Assembly: GCA_037903475.1 (NCBI GenBank)
Contig: JBAJFG010000472.1
Span: forward strand, 186,001 to 250,000
Direction: 5' to 3'
DNA from: Ancylostoma caninum
Taxonomy: Eukaryota; Nematoda; Chromadorea; Rhabditida; Ancylostomatidae
Length of the DNA: 64,000 nt
Below, piece after piece: positions 1 to 10,705 of this stretch. Each line of letters begins with the position of its first letter. Within the stretch, counting starts at the first letter, position 1. The notes beneath the pieces are model-generated. The model was given only the letters and a program-made list of their open reading frames with translations, searched no databases and was not told the DNA's origin. The translations under genes and the position numbers were made by a program.

Positions 1-664
1 GAGAAAACAATCCCGTGTGGTCTTCTGTTTTCAAGTTTTAGTCGGATTGATTTTTATTCAATCAATTACGAAGGAAATCTGAGTAAATCAAACTTGAATT
101 CAGGAGACCACGTCGGACTGCTCTCTCTTTGGTCTTTTGAAGAACGCACGAAAATTCCTGCTGTGATAATGGCACTCACCCACTTTAGCGGCCTCGAAAA
201 ACGCCAAGTTTATTTTTTTCTGAGGTTGCTCAGAGGAAGGGGTTATTTGAGGTGCTGAACACGAGCGTCGTATCCGTTTGGTCCTGTACCCTCACTTTTA
301 TGAAGCGATCTTATCTCACGGAATTTCCTGAAACTTTGCAGTGAAGGGTCATTTTACATGACGGTTAGTACCAACATCATTTTACCGGCCATTGCCGTTT
401 CCCTGTTGAAATCGACACTTTCTTTAAATTTCCCACGGTAATCCCATCACAGGACAAGAAACGACCACGTGGTTGTTCACGAATGCATTGTCCCGATTCT
501 TTAGCGCTAAGAAACAACAGCTACATCCCCGGCTGTGGTAAGGTAACCGCGCACTGGTTAACCAAGGCTGGTGACCGAACAACCACTGAAAGAAGTGGAA
601 CCAGAAGCATAGTGGAACCCCCGTAGTGGTGAACGGGTCGGCTGAGTATCCTGAAGCTATATTT
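1..664. other. intergenic DNA, no gene recognised
   Basis: No exon-like reading frame with splice sites and no recognisable protein motif is visible on either strand. The only open frames are short and lack coding character. Confidence 0.6.
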
Positions 665-783
665 ATAGCATATCGGAGTCTCATCCGGTCGGATACGAAA
701 GGATACATACGATCCTCATCGGATAGATACGGCTAAGGATCATTACGTATCTTTTCTTATCCGACCGGATTGGACTCAGATGC
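665..783. repeat. palindromic repeat, left copy
   Basis: The unit begins CGGAGTCTCATCCGGTCGGA and ends with the approximate reverse complement (TCCGACCGGATTGGACTC). A second copy lies at 966-1073, and a different foldback element sits between the two. This looks like a small MITE-type inverted-repeat family. Confidence 0.7.
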
Positions 784-790
784 GCTATGG

Positions 791-952
791 CTATAGGAAA
801 CTCCAAACCTACGCAGACAAGAATCGAGACCGCGGCGCGGCTCTGTTGGGTAGAGGCGCAGGCGCACACTATGCTGAGCCCCCATGACTCTGCCCAAGAG
901 AGCCGCGCCGCGGTCCTGACTCTTGTCTGCGTCCGTTTGGAGTTTCCTATAG
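791..952. mobile_element. foldback MITE, family F1, copy 1
   Basis: The sequence folds on itself: CTATAGGAAACTCCAAAC on the left matches GTTTGGAGTTTCCTATAG on the right after reverse complementing, and the homology continues inward through CGCAGACAAGA and CCGCGGCGCGGCTCT for roughly 65 bp per arm. The GC-rich arms flank a short loop. A near full-length copy is at 56712-56882 and a partial arm at 63513-63592. No coding capacity, so a non-autonomous element. Confidence 0.8.
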
Positions 953-965
953 GTTTGTAGTAGTT

Positions 966-1073
966 CATCAGAGTCCGATCCGGTTGGATAACAAGTGATA
1001 CATATTGATCTTCGGATAACGATGATCAATACGTATCTTTTGCCATCCGACCAGATTGGACTCCGATGCACTA
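966..1073. repeat. palindromic repeat, right copy
   Basis: Same family as 665-783: it starts CAGAGTCCGATCCGGTTGGA and ends CCATCCGACCAGATTGGACT, with an ACGTATCTTTT motif near the right arm in both copies. The end motif CTCCGATGCACTAAATG recurs alone near 59421. Confidence 0.65.
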
Positions 1074-2424
1074 AATGTAGCTTATAAATGTAGCTTGAGT
1101 AAGTAATCCCACCACAACTTAACAGACATGGGATTACGGCACGGAACAGATTTGGTATTCGTGGTCCTGTGAAACAATCGCACTTTGCAAAGTTTCAGAA
1201 AATTATTTAGACTACCGCAACTCCCGTGCACTTGCTAAGGCTAGGGTTGTATTCCTCAAGGATTATAGCACCTAGCATCGCTTGTTGCCGCTGCGAACTC
1301 ATTTTCCATGCATATCGATCGCGGAGGTCAGTCGCCAATGCCGGACCACCCACGATCAATACGTGTCAAGAGTGAAGTCGCCTAGGCGGGCGACAGCGAT
1401 GTTACATGCTATACTCTTCGACGAGTTCACTCGCAGCCGTAGATATACCCCTTATGCAAGATGGATGCGATGTTCATGCCTCAATCCTCAAATAACCTCT
1501 TTGGACAAAGTTTCAGCAAATAAATTTCTTTGAACTTTGAACGTGGAGTAGTGTCGTCAAATCTAGAAGATCTCTTCAACAACTTATTATTAGATACATA
1601 GTTTCATTCCACTTTTGTCTCCACATCCTGATGTGTTTTAACAGACGTTATTCTTCATAGCGGTAGACTTTCTGAGGGGGCGAACCAGTAATGTCCTTGA
1701 CAGTTCAGCCTCTGACAACATGGCCACAGTAGCCCCAGCACGATCGATAGCAATTTTTGTCAAACCGCTGTTTATTAGACACCAGTTTCCCGTTGCGCGC
1801 ATAACATCTTGGCTCAATGATGACTTTCTCCAGGTTAATACTGCACTTATGAGCAAGTAAAAATCCTTTGCTTCTCTGCTGAAAGTGAAAAAAAAGATGA
1901 AGAGAATCAGAGACTTGCGGTTTTCAGGTTTTTTTTTGCCAACCAATTGATGTGGTGGTTCGTTCTAAGTTCTAAACCGGTACTAGTTTACCGATCTCAG
2001 CCAAGACTTTCACCCCAATGAGTTCAGTAATCTAGTACCAGATATGTGTGGTGGTAAAACCGCTAGATTAAGCATCCATCACCTTTAACCCCTTTTTTCA
2101 AGCTCTTCCTTTCTCTATCCAAAGTCAAAAACTTGAATTTCCGTTTAAAGCTCTAGGATGTAGCGAACCGTATCAGTGGTAGAAGTCAGACGCTGTTTAT
2201 TTCCGCCATTCATAGAGTGTTTTGTCGAAATGACATCATTTTTGTTTGCAAAACGTGATTAATTCCATGATTATTTCCGACTATCTGTTGCTGTTTCTTG
2301 CATAGATCTTGGGAACGGCTTCTTACACCAATCGCTACTTCATATTTGACAGGCACAGGTTTCAAACCAGATATGAATTTAAATTATAGGTCTAACATTT
2401 TCTAATGTGTTTCTGAGCCCATCT
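1074..2424. other. intergenic DNA upstream of the ARAP-like gene
   Basis: No gene is recognised. It probably contains the promoter of the downstream gene, but no TATA box or other site can be assigned. Confidence 0.55.
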
Positions 2425-2433
2425 TCTCCACAG
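2422..2433 (+). promoter_or_regulatory. probable 3' splice (trans-splice) acceptor before the ARAP-like start
   Basis: The pyrimidine-rich TCTTCTCCACAG ends 23 bp before the ATG at 2457. In nematodes such a site just upstream of the first codon normally receives a spliced leader. It could instead join an upstream non-coding exon. Confidence 0.5.
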
Positions 2434-2456
2434 GAAGGTTTCGTCTGCTGCTCACA

Positions 2457-5400
2457 ATGTCGGCCAAGCCACCAGTCCCTAAACCAAGGACTCGTTTCAA
2501 CGTGAGCTTTAGTGTCGTTGGACTTTCTTCTTTCCGAAGAAATCAATTTGTCGATTACTATTACTAATTTTAGGTGGGTGTTGTTTCTTGCGAAGCATCT
2601 CCAAGTCGGTCAGCTTCCCATTCAGCTACTTCCTCAACAGACAGCACAGCTGTCATCGACTCGAATGGAAATAGCGACGCACAGGGTAGCAGTACCTACC
2701 CTGCAGTTGAGAGTGAGTTGGTTTCTTATGGAGTCGTATGTTTCGCAACACGCTAATTTACACTATGCGTTTCATTTTTCACGTCCACCTGCTGCCTTGA
2801 GAAGGACGCAACGCGACCGCGCTGCGCGCGCTGTGATCAGTGTCTTCTGCTGCCGGGATGCCAATCCTAGCCGCTTTCTTCACGATCTGGTCAAAAATCT
2901 TAAAAATCGGGTAGAAAAGCTGCTATATATAGCATAACAGCAGCAAAAACATCGTTCGCGACGCACGCGGCGCGGTTGCTCGACGTACTTCTCGAGACCG
3001 TGGGTGGGCCACCGCCATTGATGTCCACTGTAGACGGGTTAGCATGGCATTCTCATGACGAGACTCACGAATGTCCTTGCTAGCATTCAGACGCGCTAAA
3101 AGCAGCACCTGACTTCCGAGGATTTATTTTGCGCTATGTTACCTTTGAATATGTAATTCTATATCTCGAAACCATGAAATCCTACAAAATCTCGAGCGCA
3201 CATATGTCCGTGGATGCTGCCTTACAAGGATAGACAGACAGTTGCTATGAGTTGGCTTGACCACGATAAACTTACTCTACCTTGTTAATTTTCTTTATAT
3301 GAATTCAGATCTCCCACCTCCGGAACCTCTTACTATTTGTCCTGAAGTAATCGCTCCTGCCACCCATCGCACTGCACCTCCACCTCCTCGACCACCACCA
3401 CCAAAAGTTCCACCGCCACCACCTCCAGTTGGATGGCAGGTACGATGGGAAATGTTATGATTCTGCCTATATTCTTCTTTTGCATACAACATTTTTTCTA
3501 CATTTTTTCTAATTTATATGGTTCAAAGTCAAGTAAGCTCTTCAGATTCCACCGCCAGTGCCACCACTTCCACCAATTTTTCTACCTTCTCCTCCTCTTC
3601 CTGATACCCGCAGTCAGAACAGCTCGTCTTCAGTTTCTACCCCGTCGCCTCCTGTACCTCCCCGTCCGGTAACATTTCTCAACCCCGTGCAGTTGTCATT
3701 AATGCTTCTGTTTTTATTCTTTTTTCTACATTTAGAAAAGATGGGAGCCTCCCAAAACCGTTGTGAATTCTCACGGGGACGATGGGTTATACGACATCAT
3801 GCCAGGGTAAATATTTACTTTACCCGTTAGCGTATGTCTATATTTGAAGTGGAGCCGAGGAAAAGCACATTTTTCAGTGAGAAGAAATCGGACCCATCGA
3901 ATGTTGGCGCTCAGAGAATTGATTTCATTGAAAATCCTATCTACATGTCAAGGTTTTCAATGAAAAAGCTCTCACTGGCTAGTAACGACGGCAAGCCTGA
4001 AGCGAATTATGTTACAAAGGAGCTTCCTCCATCACCAGTTAAAGAGTTGCCGCCATCTCCAGTGGAGCCGAAGGAATGTCCTGTGCCTGTAACTGCAAGT
4101 AGTAGGTAAGTTTTTACGGGTTGAACTCTGAATTACCGTTGTTTTAAATGTTTTCTTTAGTAGTGACGCCAACGACAATATAACAAACCAGCCTTCTTCG
4201 TCAGATGTTTCTCTGTTGTCAGGTGCGAGGGTGGAATCTCTGTTTTTTTTTCGGATTGCTCTGAAGTGAGCGTCTAATTTCAGATGCTCCACAATGCAGG
4301 CTCGAAGCAACTGTACCGGTTCCTCGACCTCCTATGTCAGCGCGTAATGATGCCTATGAGGATAGGTACACGCCAACACCTAGAAGGTATGGCTTTTCAT
4401 TATTTATTTTCTTCATTTGTCAATTATTATTTATCCCTATATAAGTGGAGAACTGCAGAAATGTAATACCATCATTACTCGACGTTTTCAGGAGCGTTGC
4501 ACCAAGTGTGGACAGCTTTGGGACAAATTCTTCACCATTTGATCAATTCGAGAAAGTGATAGAAGTGGCGGAGATCCCTGAGAATATTAGCGATACGGTT
4601 GAGCTGGGTAGGTAGAGTTTCTCTTAGAAATTATCGTTTTTGAAGGTACAGTAACTGCTGCATATTCCTAGTAATTCTTTAAGTGTGGGAAGTTTGAATG
4701 AACTTTTTTTTTTACAATTTCTTTTTGCCTTACGCTGCTTATGGTCAACAAAAATTCTGGGGTTCCATCTTTGTTTTCTTTTTTTCACTGTTTATCACCT
4801 ATTTCAACCATTTCTTTGTGTTTTTACTTAAACAGATTTCTTTGGTCCCACACTCAGCTCTTATTTAAAACTTTTTTTTCATGACAGCTGATCAAGAACA
4901 TTCCAGTTAACAACGACAACGAGGTATCTTCCGGCGATCATGCAAATGGGACCACAGTAGCGTATTTTGGGGATGTTTCCCTTCATATTGGCAAGAAAGA
5001 ACGGAAGAAGGCACATTGTCGTTTGAGAAATATGCAGCTCAGTTTCCATGAGGATGATACGGCAAGCCCATTTAGCTGAAACTAGAAGTTTTACTACTTT
5101 TTATCTTGTATTTCTCTTTTTTTTTAGACTGAAGACTGCATCGCTGGCCCGTTCTCGCTTCTCGGATGTGAACTTATCTGTAGAGAAGACCAAACTATTA
5201 CTATTAGACTTAGTGAGAGGGAGACGAACAAGGTTGTGGTGTTTACTGCTGAGAAGGATGCGGAAACGTGGATTCTGCTGTTAGGAGAGGTATGCATTTT
5301 TTCCCTTTTGCTTTTTTCTTGTTTAGCTGTAATCGGATTTCCGACTAGTCTGATGACTAATGCATTTTGCACTTGTTTTTTTTCCTTATACTGTCGTTCT

Positions 5401-8400
5401 TTTTTCCTCCTTTTATCTCTTGTATCGTTTTTTTAAACATCCATTCCTGGTTGCCACATTGTTTACTTTTTACTATTTTGTGTACAGTTTGGTTTTCTAC
5501 AGTTTAGTGATCTCAAAATACTCCAGTTTTATGTGACTTTTTTTAAGTTTTGAGGCAAAAAAGTGGAGAGTTCGCAGCCTTTTACCAGTCTACATTTTCT
5601 TCCCGGCTAAAGTCATTAATAATTTATGTTTTAATAATTTGCTGCTCGAATCCCTGAAACAAATGTTTTTTCTTTAAATATATCGTGATAGCGTCCGCCA
5701 AACCCACGGAACAGTGAGTGGATTTGATATTTCCAGTGTTGGCTGTCAGAGTACGACTTACTGCGTTCGAGCGTGCAGCAAGTTCATGCATGTGGAACGT
5801 TCTGGTTACGCCAAGGTAGGTTCCCAAGAGCTCATTGAGAATGATCATATTTGTGAAATTACCATAAAATTGGCGTTTTCGTGCTAACTTCTTGGGTTTT
5901 GTGCTTCCTAGTCCTCCTCTGATTGATGCCGAAAGGACAATCTTTCGTGCGGCATTGTTTTTTTTTTTGCCGTATTCATCCAAAAAGTCGAAATTTCGTG
6001 CCAGTAGTGCTGTCATTTAGGAGCAACTAGTGATTGGATGTACACGGCTGCTGCGCTTCATGGCAGAACCATGTTTTATGTTCTCTTGGATTCTCCGGAC
6101 TACATCTATGAGCTTGATGTTAGGAAGGTCACTGCTGTTTGCTTATTCTTTTTCCTGCTTAGCGAAGTGCGTCGTTTATTAGCACTCTGCAGGTGTTATT
6201 GCTTCGTGAACGACTTGACAAAACCGATTGGTGTCCGAAGTGTAAACGAAAGGACCAAAAGGGACCATTTCTGATCTCGTTGGAGGGCTGGTTTGTTGTT
6301 TTTTTTTCAACTTCGCTTCCACTTCTTGCACATCACTTCCACGGAATGAACGAAAGCTCCAGATTTCCTAGATTTGCTGTATTGTTCTGTCACAACTATA
6401 GATCTTGCTTATTATTGGTTTTTTCAGTGCTTTGTATGTGGAATGTTGCGATGATCTATGCACGGGGAAGTGGTTCTCGGCCATACAGGATTCACTTTCT
6501 ATGTCGCCTTCAGTTGTGGAGGATTATCGTCTGACAGCAGATAACATTCCGATTGTGGGTGTTTTCTTAAAATTCGTTTTTTTTCGGTTCCCTTACTTTT
6601 CTCCTGTGCTTCACAGCATAGTTACTAGTTTCTTTGATGTTTCTATTATTTCAGATCGTCGACAAATGTCTTCGCTTCATAGCTGCGTATGGAATTCGAT
6701 CAGAGGGTATTTATAGAAGAAATGGGAAGATCTCCGAAGCTAAGGATATCTACAGGAGGCTTACAGAAGGTAAGAAAATTATGCTGTCAAGTATTGTTGA
6801 TTTTTTTCTTTCGTTTCCTCTTTTTCTCCCTTTTCCATGTTTTTATTGTGTAGACCATACTTCAGTTTCCTTGTACATCTCCTTAACACTCGCAACTTCG
6901 GAGGTTTTCCAAAGTTGTGGGCCTTTTTTTCAAACATTGTTATAACTGCAGTATTTTAGATAGGAATGTATCCGTAAATGTCAGACTTCTTTGTGCCCTC
7001 CTTCTTTTTTTTTAATGAATGAGTGAAAATCTAATGGCAATGTTATGATTTAATTTAACTGATTTAAGAGCTTCTTTCAGAACAGAATTCCCATTTTTCT
7101 AGCGGAAACTGTGAAGATACCCATCTCCTTGATGTTTTACTCTTCTGGATTTTATTGGGTTCCCCCTCTAGCATTCGTATGTGAATTTTTGAGTGATTTA
7201 CTGACGCAGAAGTGCTCTATTGTCCGTAGTCAACAACAAATGATTCACTGCTTTGTACTCTTCCGATTTTTGCTCGAGAGCTGACTCAATTCTTAAAAAT
7301 TCTGGATTTTTGTAGACCCTGTTCGTACACATATTGCGTCTACTTCTGAGGAAACAGCCTATGCAGTTGCTGACGTATTGCGACAGTTTTTCCGGCGTCT
7401 GAAGTCGCCTCTGATTCCAACATCAATTCACAAGGAGATTTATAAACTTGGTTAGTGGATCTACCGGAACTTTGTTCGATTTTTTTGGTCATGGATCAAC
7501 TCAGCGTTGTATTTTCAACTTCAACTTCTTTTCATGGTTATACCGACGCGTTCCTTTTCAAAGAGCTTTCTGAAGGAATACCAGTTGATTTCGTTCTTTA
7601 CGTTTCCTCGGAAAGTCAGCTAACATGATAAAATTTCAGTTGAAGCTCGGAATACATGTGACAATGCGATCAGATATGCGGAATATCGTCGAATCTTGCA
7701 ACAAATGCCCTTGGTTCACTACCACACCCTGAGGAAGCTCATGGCTCATCTGAGTGAGGTGGTGAAGTACTGTGAGGTGAACAAAGCCAGCGTGGAGAAC
7801 GTAGCCAAGGTCGGTTTTACATTGTTTCTATGGAACGTTTGGCAAACGTGCAAACATTTCATGCATTTTGCTTAATAATCACGATTTAGTGGTTTTTGCA
7901 GCTGTTTATGTGGATGATTCAGGTGTTTGGTCCATCACTGTTTCATACCGAAATGAAGACTGGCTTTGATGACACCACGCAACAAATTGGGGCTGTCATT
8001 GATCTCATTAATGGATATGATGTTATTTTTGAGGTATTAATCCTCTCTTGAATTTTTCCTTGCTTTTCTTTTCGGAACATAGGATTTTAAGGTGACCAGC
8101 AGGGAAGAAATCTGTCGAGCAATGGTTGAGCAAGCCCAGTTACACAAGGCTACAACGTCGAATGCGGTACTCCTTTCTCACTTCTTTTTCAACTCGGATT
8201 TGGTTAGATTTGAAGAATTACATACCAATTATCATTAGGTGCGTGCGGATGGTTTGTTGGTTCCGATTCACGTGTGGGAGAGAGAAAATCGACCGTTCAA
8301 CGTGAAGATTGATCTAGCAGCTGAGGAGGTGTGCCGAGAAGCCGTAGCCAGACGAGGATTTGATGCTCCGCAAGATGGAAACTACGCGATTTTTGAGGTG

Positions 8401-9967
8401 AGCGCCTTGAAATACGCAGGTTAATCCAACTCATGATTAATTTAAGCTGAAAAAAAGTATTTAGGTCATCATGGACGGTGCATTGTCACGTAGACTCACG
8501 CCTTTCGAAAAACTGTCCCGAACCGTGCTGGATCACTGGTTAACCTGGCAATGCACTGACGGGTATCTGTTGTTTGACCACGATAACTGGCCCTATACTG
8601 ATACCGAATTGGTTGGTGTACGTTCTTATTTACGTAAAGATGTGTTTATTTTGTTTCATGTACATGTGTGGTTGCACAGTATGCCAAATGTTTTTCTTTT
8701 TAAGGACTTCTTCTCTGGAAAAGTGAAGATTGCTGAGCCAGGCTCAAAGACATTTCATTCGTATGAAATGAAGGTGGAGGAAGGTGTGAAGGTGGGTAGA
8801 TCGGTTAAGTGTTTACATTGCTTTTTTTTTACAGGACTTTATCGTGTCTAAGATCGTACTGCGTATCATTTCAGATAGCCGCGTACAAACACGATAAACT
8901 CTGGAAGGAATGGAAGGTGTCGGACACGATTTTCTACTCTGGATGTTGTGCTAATAGAAAGGTTAGCTGAATTACTCACTTTTACAACGAATTAATCATC
9001 ATCAAAGTTTCATTGTGCATAATTCTGGTGAAAGGGAATTCAAGAAAGAGCAATTTATGCTATATACAGTCTATTAGCTCACAGAGGGCGCCCGAGCCGA
9101 CTTTGTCCGCAACTACGACCTCATCATTTTTCGGCCAACTGACCCATTTTTTGCACTTTTTTGATATGCATATGGTGTGATTCTTTCTATTCTTATGTTC
9201 CCTACTGCCATTCGCTAAAATATCCTTCCAGACGCATTCTGAGGGCCAAGTCGTAATTGCAGACAAAGTCGGATCAGGCGCCCTCTGTGAGCTAATAGAC
9301 CATAGATGCGTGCGTACGTAGGACCAATGCGTTGTAAGTGCCATCTGGTATAAATTATCTGGTGGAGGACCCAGGAAGGGCAGGTGGTATAAAGTAGTTT
9401 AAGAGTTTGTATTAGCTTATTTTACTTATTTATTCCTACTACCACTATTTAAACATTTGTTTTTAACTATCTAATATTGAAATTGATATTTTCATTAGCT
9501 TTATTTTCCCATCTGAGTCTCAAAGTAGTGGAAACCCCAGTTTTTTCTCCATGCCTCCCCATCCCCTGCTGGTTGGCAATTTCTGCGTCCGCCACTGAAC
9601 TTTTCCCTATAGTCGCACGCACGACAGACTTAAGTATCTAATGAAAATTGCCTCTAGATGTTTCGATGGTGCAAGGTTTTTTTTTTCTGGTGTATTCCTT
9701 CAATATTCAGTTCTAGTGCTGTACCAGTTTTCCGCGTTTTCCTGTATTTTTCTCTTTCTCCACTTCCATACAGTCAAGAAAAATACCCACTTTCAGGCCC
9801 CCAATGCTTATAACGTGACAGTGTTCGACAAGAAAGGAGTCTGTGTGACAGACAAGTTTGTTGGATACTGCATTTCGTTCAGACTGATGCCGGAGAGGAC
9901 CCGCTTCCTGAACGTGGTTCAGTTTATTGAGACTGGTGGCCAGCCGCCTCCACTTGTGCATTTGTAA
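2457..9967 (+). CDS. ARAP-like PH-PH-RhoGAP-RA-PH protein
   Basis: Predicted GTPase-activating protein for Rho-family GTPases at phosphoinositide membranes. Exons read by splice sites and frame: 2457-2501, 2574-2712, 3309-3439, 3546-3668, 3736-3806, 3860-4105, 4161-4222, 4284-4386, 4492-4607, 4907-5061, 5128-5289, 5737-5815, 6021-6127, 6193-6290, 6428-6554, 6655-6769, 7316-7450, 7640-7809, 7902-8033, 8083-8166, 8239-8397, 8465-8611, 8705-8791, 8875-8961, 9797-9967. They join without a stop into about 1016 residues. Residues 1-345 are proline-rich (PPVPKPRTRF, PPPPRPPPPKVPPPPPP), like SH3-ligand regions. PH1 is about 350-450 and PH2 about 452-588. RhoGAP is about 580-772, with NIPIIVDKC and the arginine finger in GIYRR (R609). 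RA is about 800-905 (VIMDGAL, RLTPFEKLSRTVLDHWLTW) and a final PH about 905-1016. This domain order is that of ARAP proteins, but no CxxC-x16-CxxC ArfGAP finger, ankyrin repeats or SAM domain is visible. The 3807-3859 junction is the least certain. Stop TAA ends at 9967. Confidence 0.87.
2795..2998. repeat. GC-rich imperfect inverted repeat in ARAP-like intron 2
   Basis: The left arm (about 2795-2830, TTGAGAAGGACGCAACGCGA) is imperfectly complementary to the right arm (about 2954-2998, CGACGTACTTCTCGAGAC). The arms contain GCGCGCGC-type runs unlike the AT-rich intron around them. Similar CGCGACGC-rich patches occur near 48410, 56490 and 59370, which suggests a dispersed element. Confidence 0.45.
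9069..9300. mobile_element. foldback MITE, family F2, copy 1 (in the last ARAP-like intron)
   Basis: Terminal inverted repeats GTCTATTAGCTCACAGAGGG and CCCTCTGTGAGCTAATAGAC bound 232 bp. An inner inverted pair follows: GACTTTGTCCGCAACTACGA and TCGTAATTGCAGACAAAGTC. A second full copy is at 61186-61450, a related element at 57463-57850, and single arms at 40055-40130 and 46165-46220. It lies inside the intron between 8962 and 9796 and should be removed by splicing. Confidence 0.85.
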
Positions 9968-10705
9968 TTAGTTGTTTAGTATGTTCATATCGCTGCTCAG
10001 ATCACTTATACTCTAAATTATCATCAGTTTTTGTCCCTCAGATATTAAGATCTATCAGAATGTACATAGCTGAGCCAGTATTCGTGAATTCATTTTAGGA
10101 TTTTTTAGATTTTGTTCTTAAATTGTCATGAATGAGGGTCCAGCTCGTTAGTTTCTCCTATTCCAAGGTGTTTGAAAAGCTCCTACTGCCAGCCGAACTT
10201 TTATTGTAGAGAGTATTGAATTACAGGCAATCATCAAGTGATAATAGTGAATTGCGGGACGACCGTAGTCATCAAACGCGGTATTAATTTGACTCAACTG
10301 TATGTACGAGGCAAAATGCCTATTTCTATCCTATGTAATCATTTCTCTTTCATTTATTGCTCTCTGTTAGGGAAAGGCGCTAAACAGTACCTTATATACA
10401 GTGCCTTTCAAGCATTTCATATTGAGCATACATATATGTCGGTGCATTTCCCTGTTCTGTTGAATTCAAAGTACTTTCTATCGTGTTTCCATGTAAAAGT
10501 ACATAGTTATGATGAAGAAGAAGCATAAAAGTCTTATTTCTGAGTTCACTGTGTTGAGAAGAATTGGTCTAAACCAGGTTATACGTTGAGAGCTTGGATT
10601 TTTTCTGGGAGGACCGGCTCCTTTGATTCTCGTGGCTTATCCACCCTGTCTGGAGGAATATTAATTCAGTAAATCAGAGGTAGACGAGGAATCCAGGCGC
10701 TAGCT
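9968..10705. other. 3' UTR and gap between the ARAP-like gene and mrps-9
   Basis: The gap is 738 bp between two genes on the same strand. No clear AATAAA follows the stop at 9967. An acceptor-like TTAATTCAG ends at 10669, 36 bp before the next ATG, and could receive a spliced leader. An operon is possible but not shown. Confidence 0.5.

Noticed and set aside
3831..3859. Acceptor at 3830 as the start of the sixth ARAP-like exon
   Set aside because: A better sequence match, but with the donor at 3806 it puts a stop codon in frame; the 3860 start keeps the frame.
6193..6554. Possible ArfGAP zinc finger (CPKC followed later by CC and C)
   Set aside because: Spacing does not match CxxC-x16/17-CxxC and the flanking sequence fits a PH domain.
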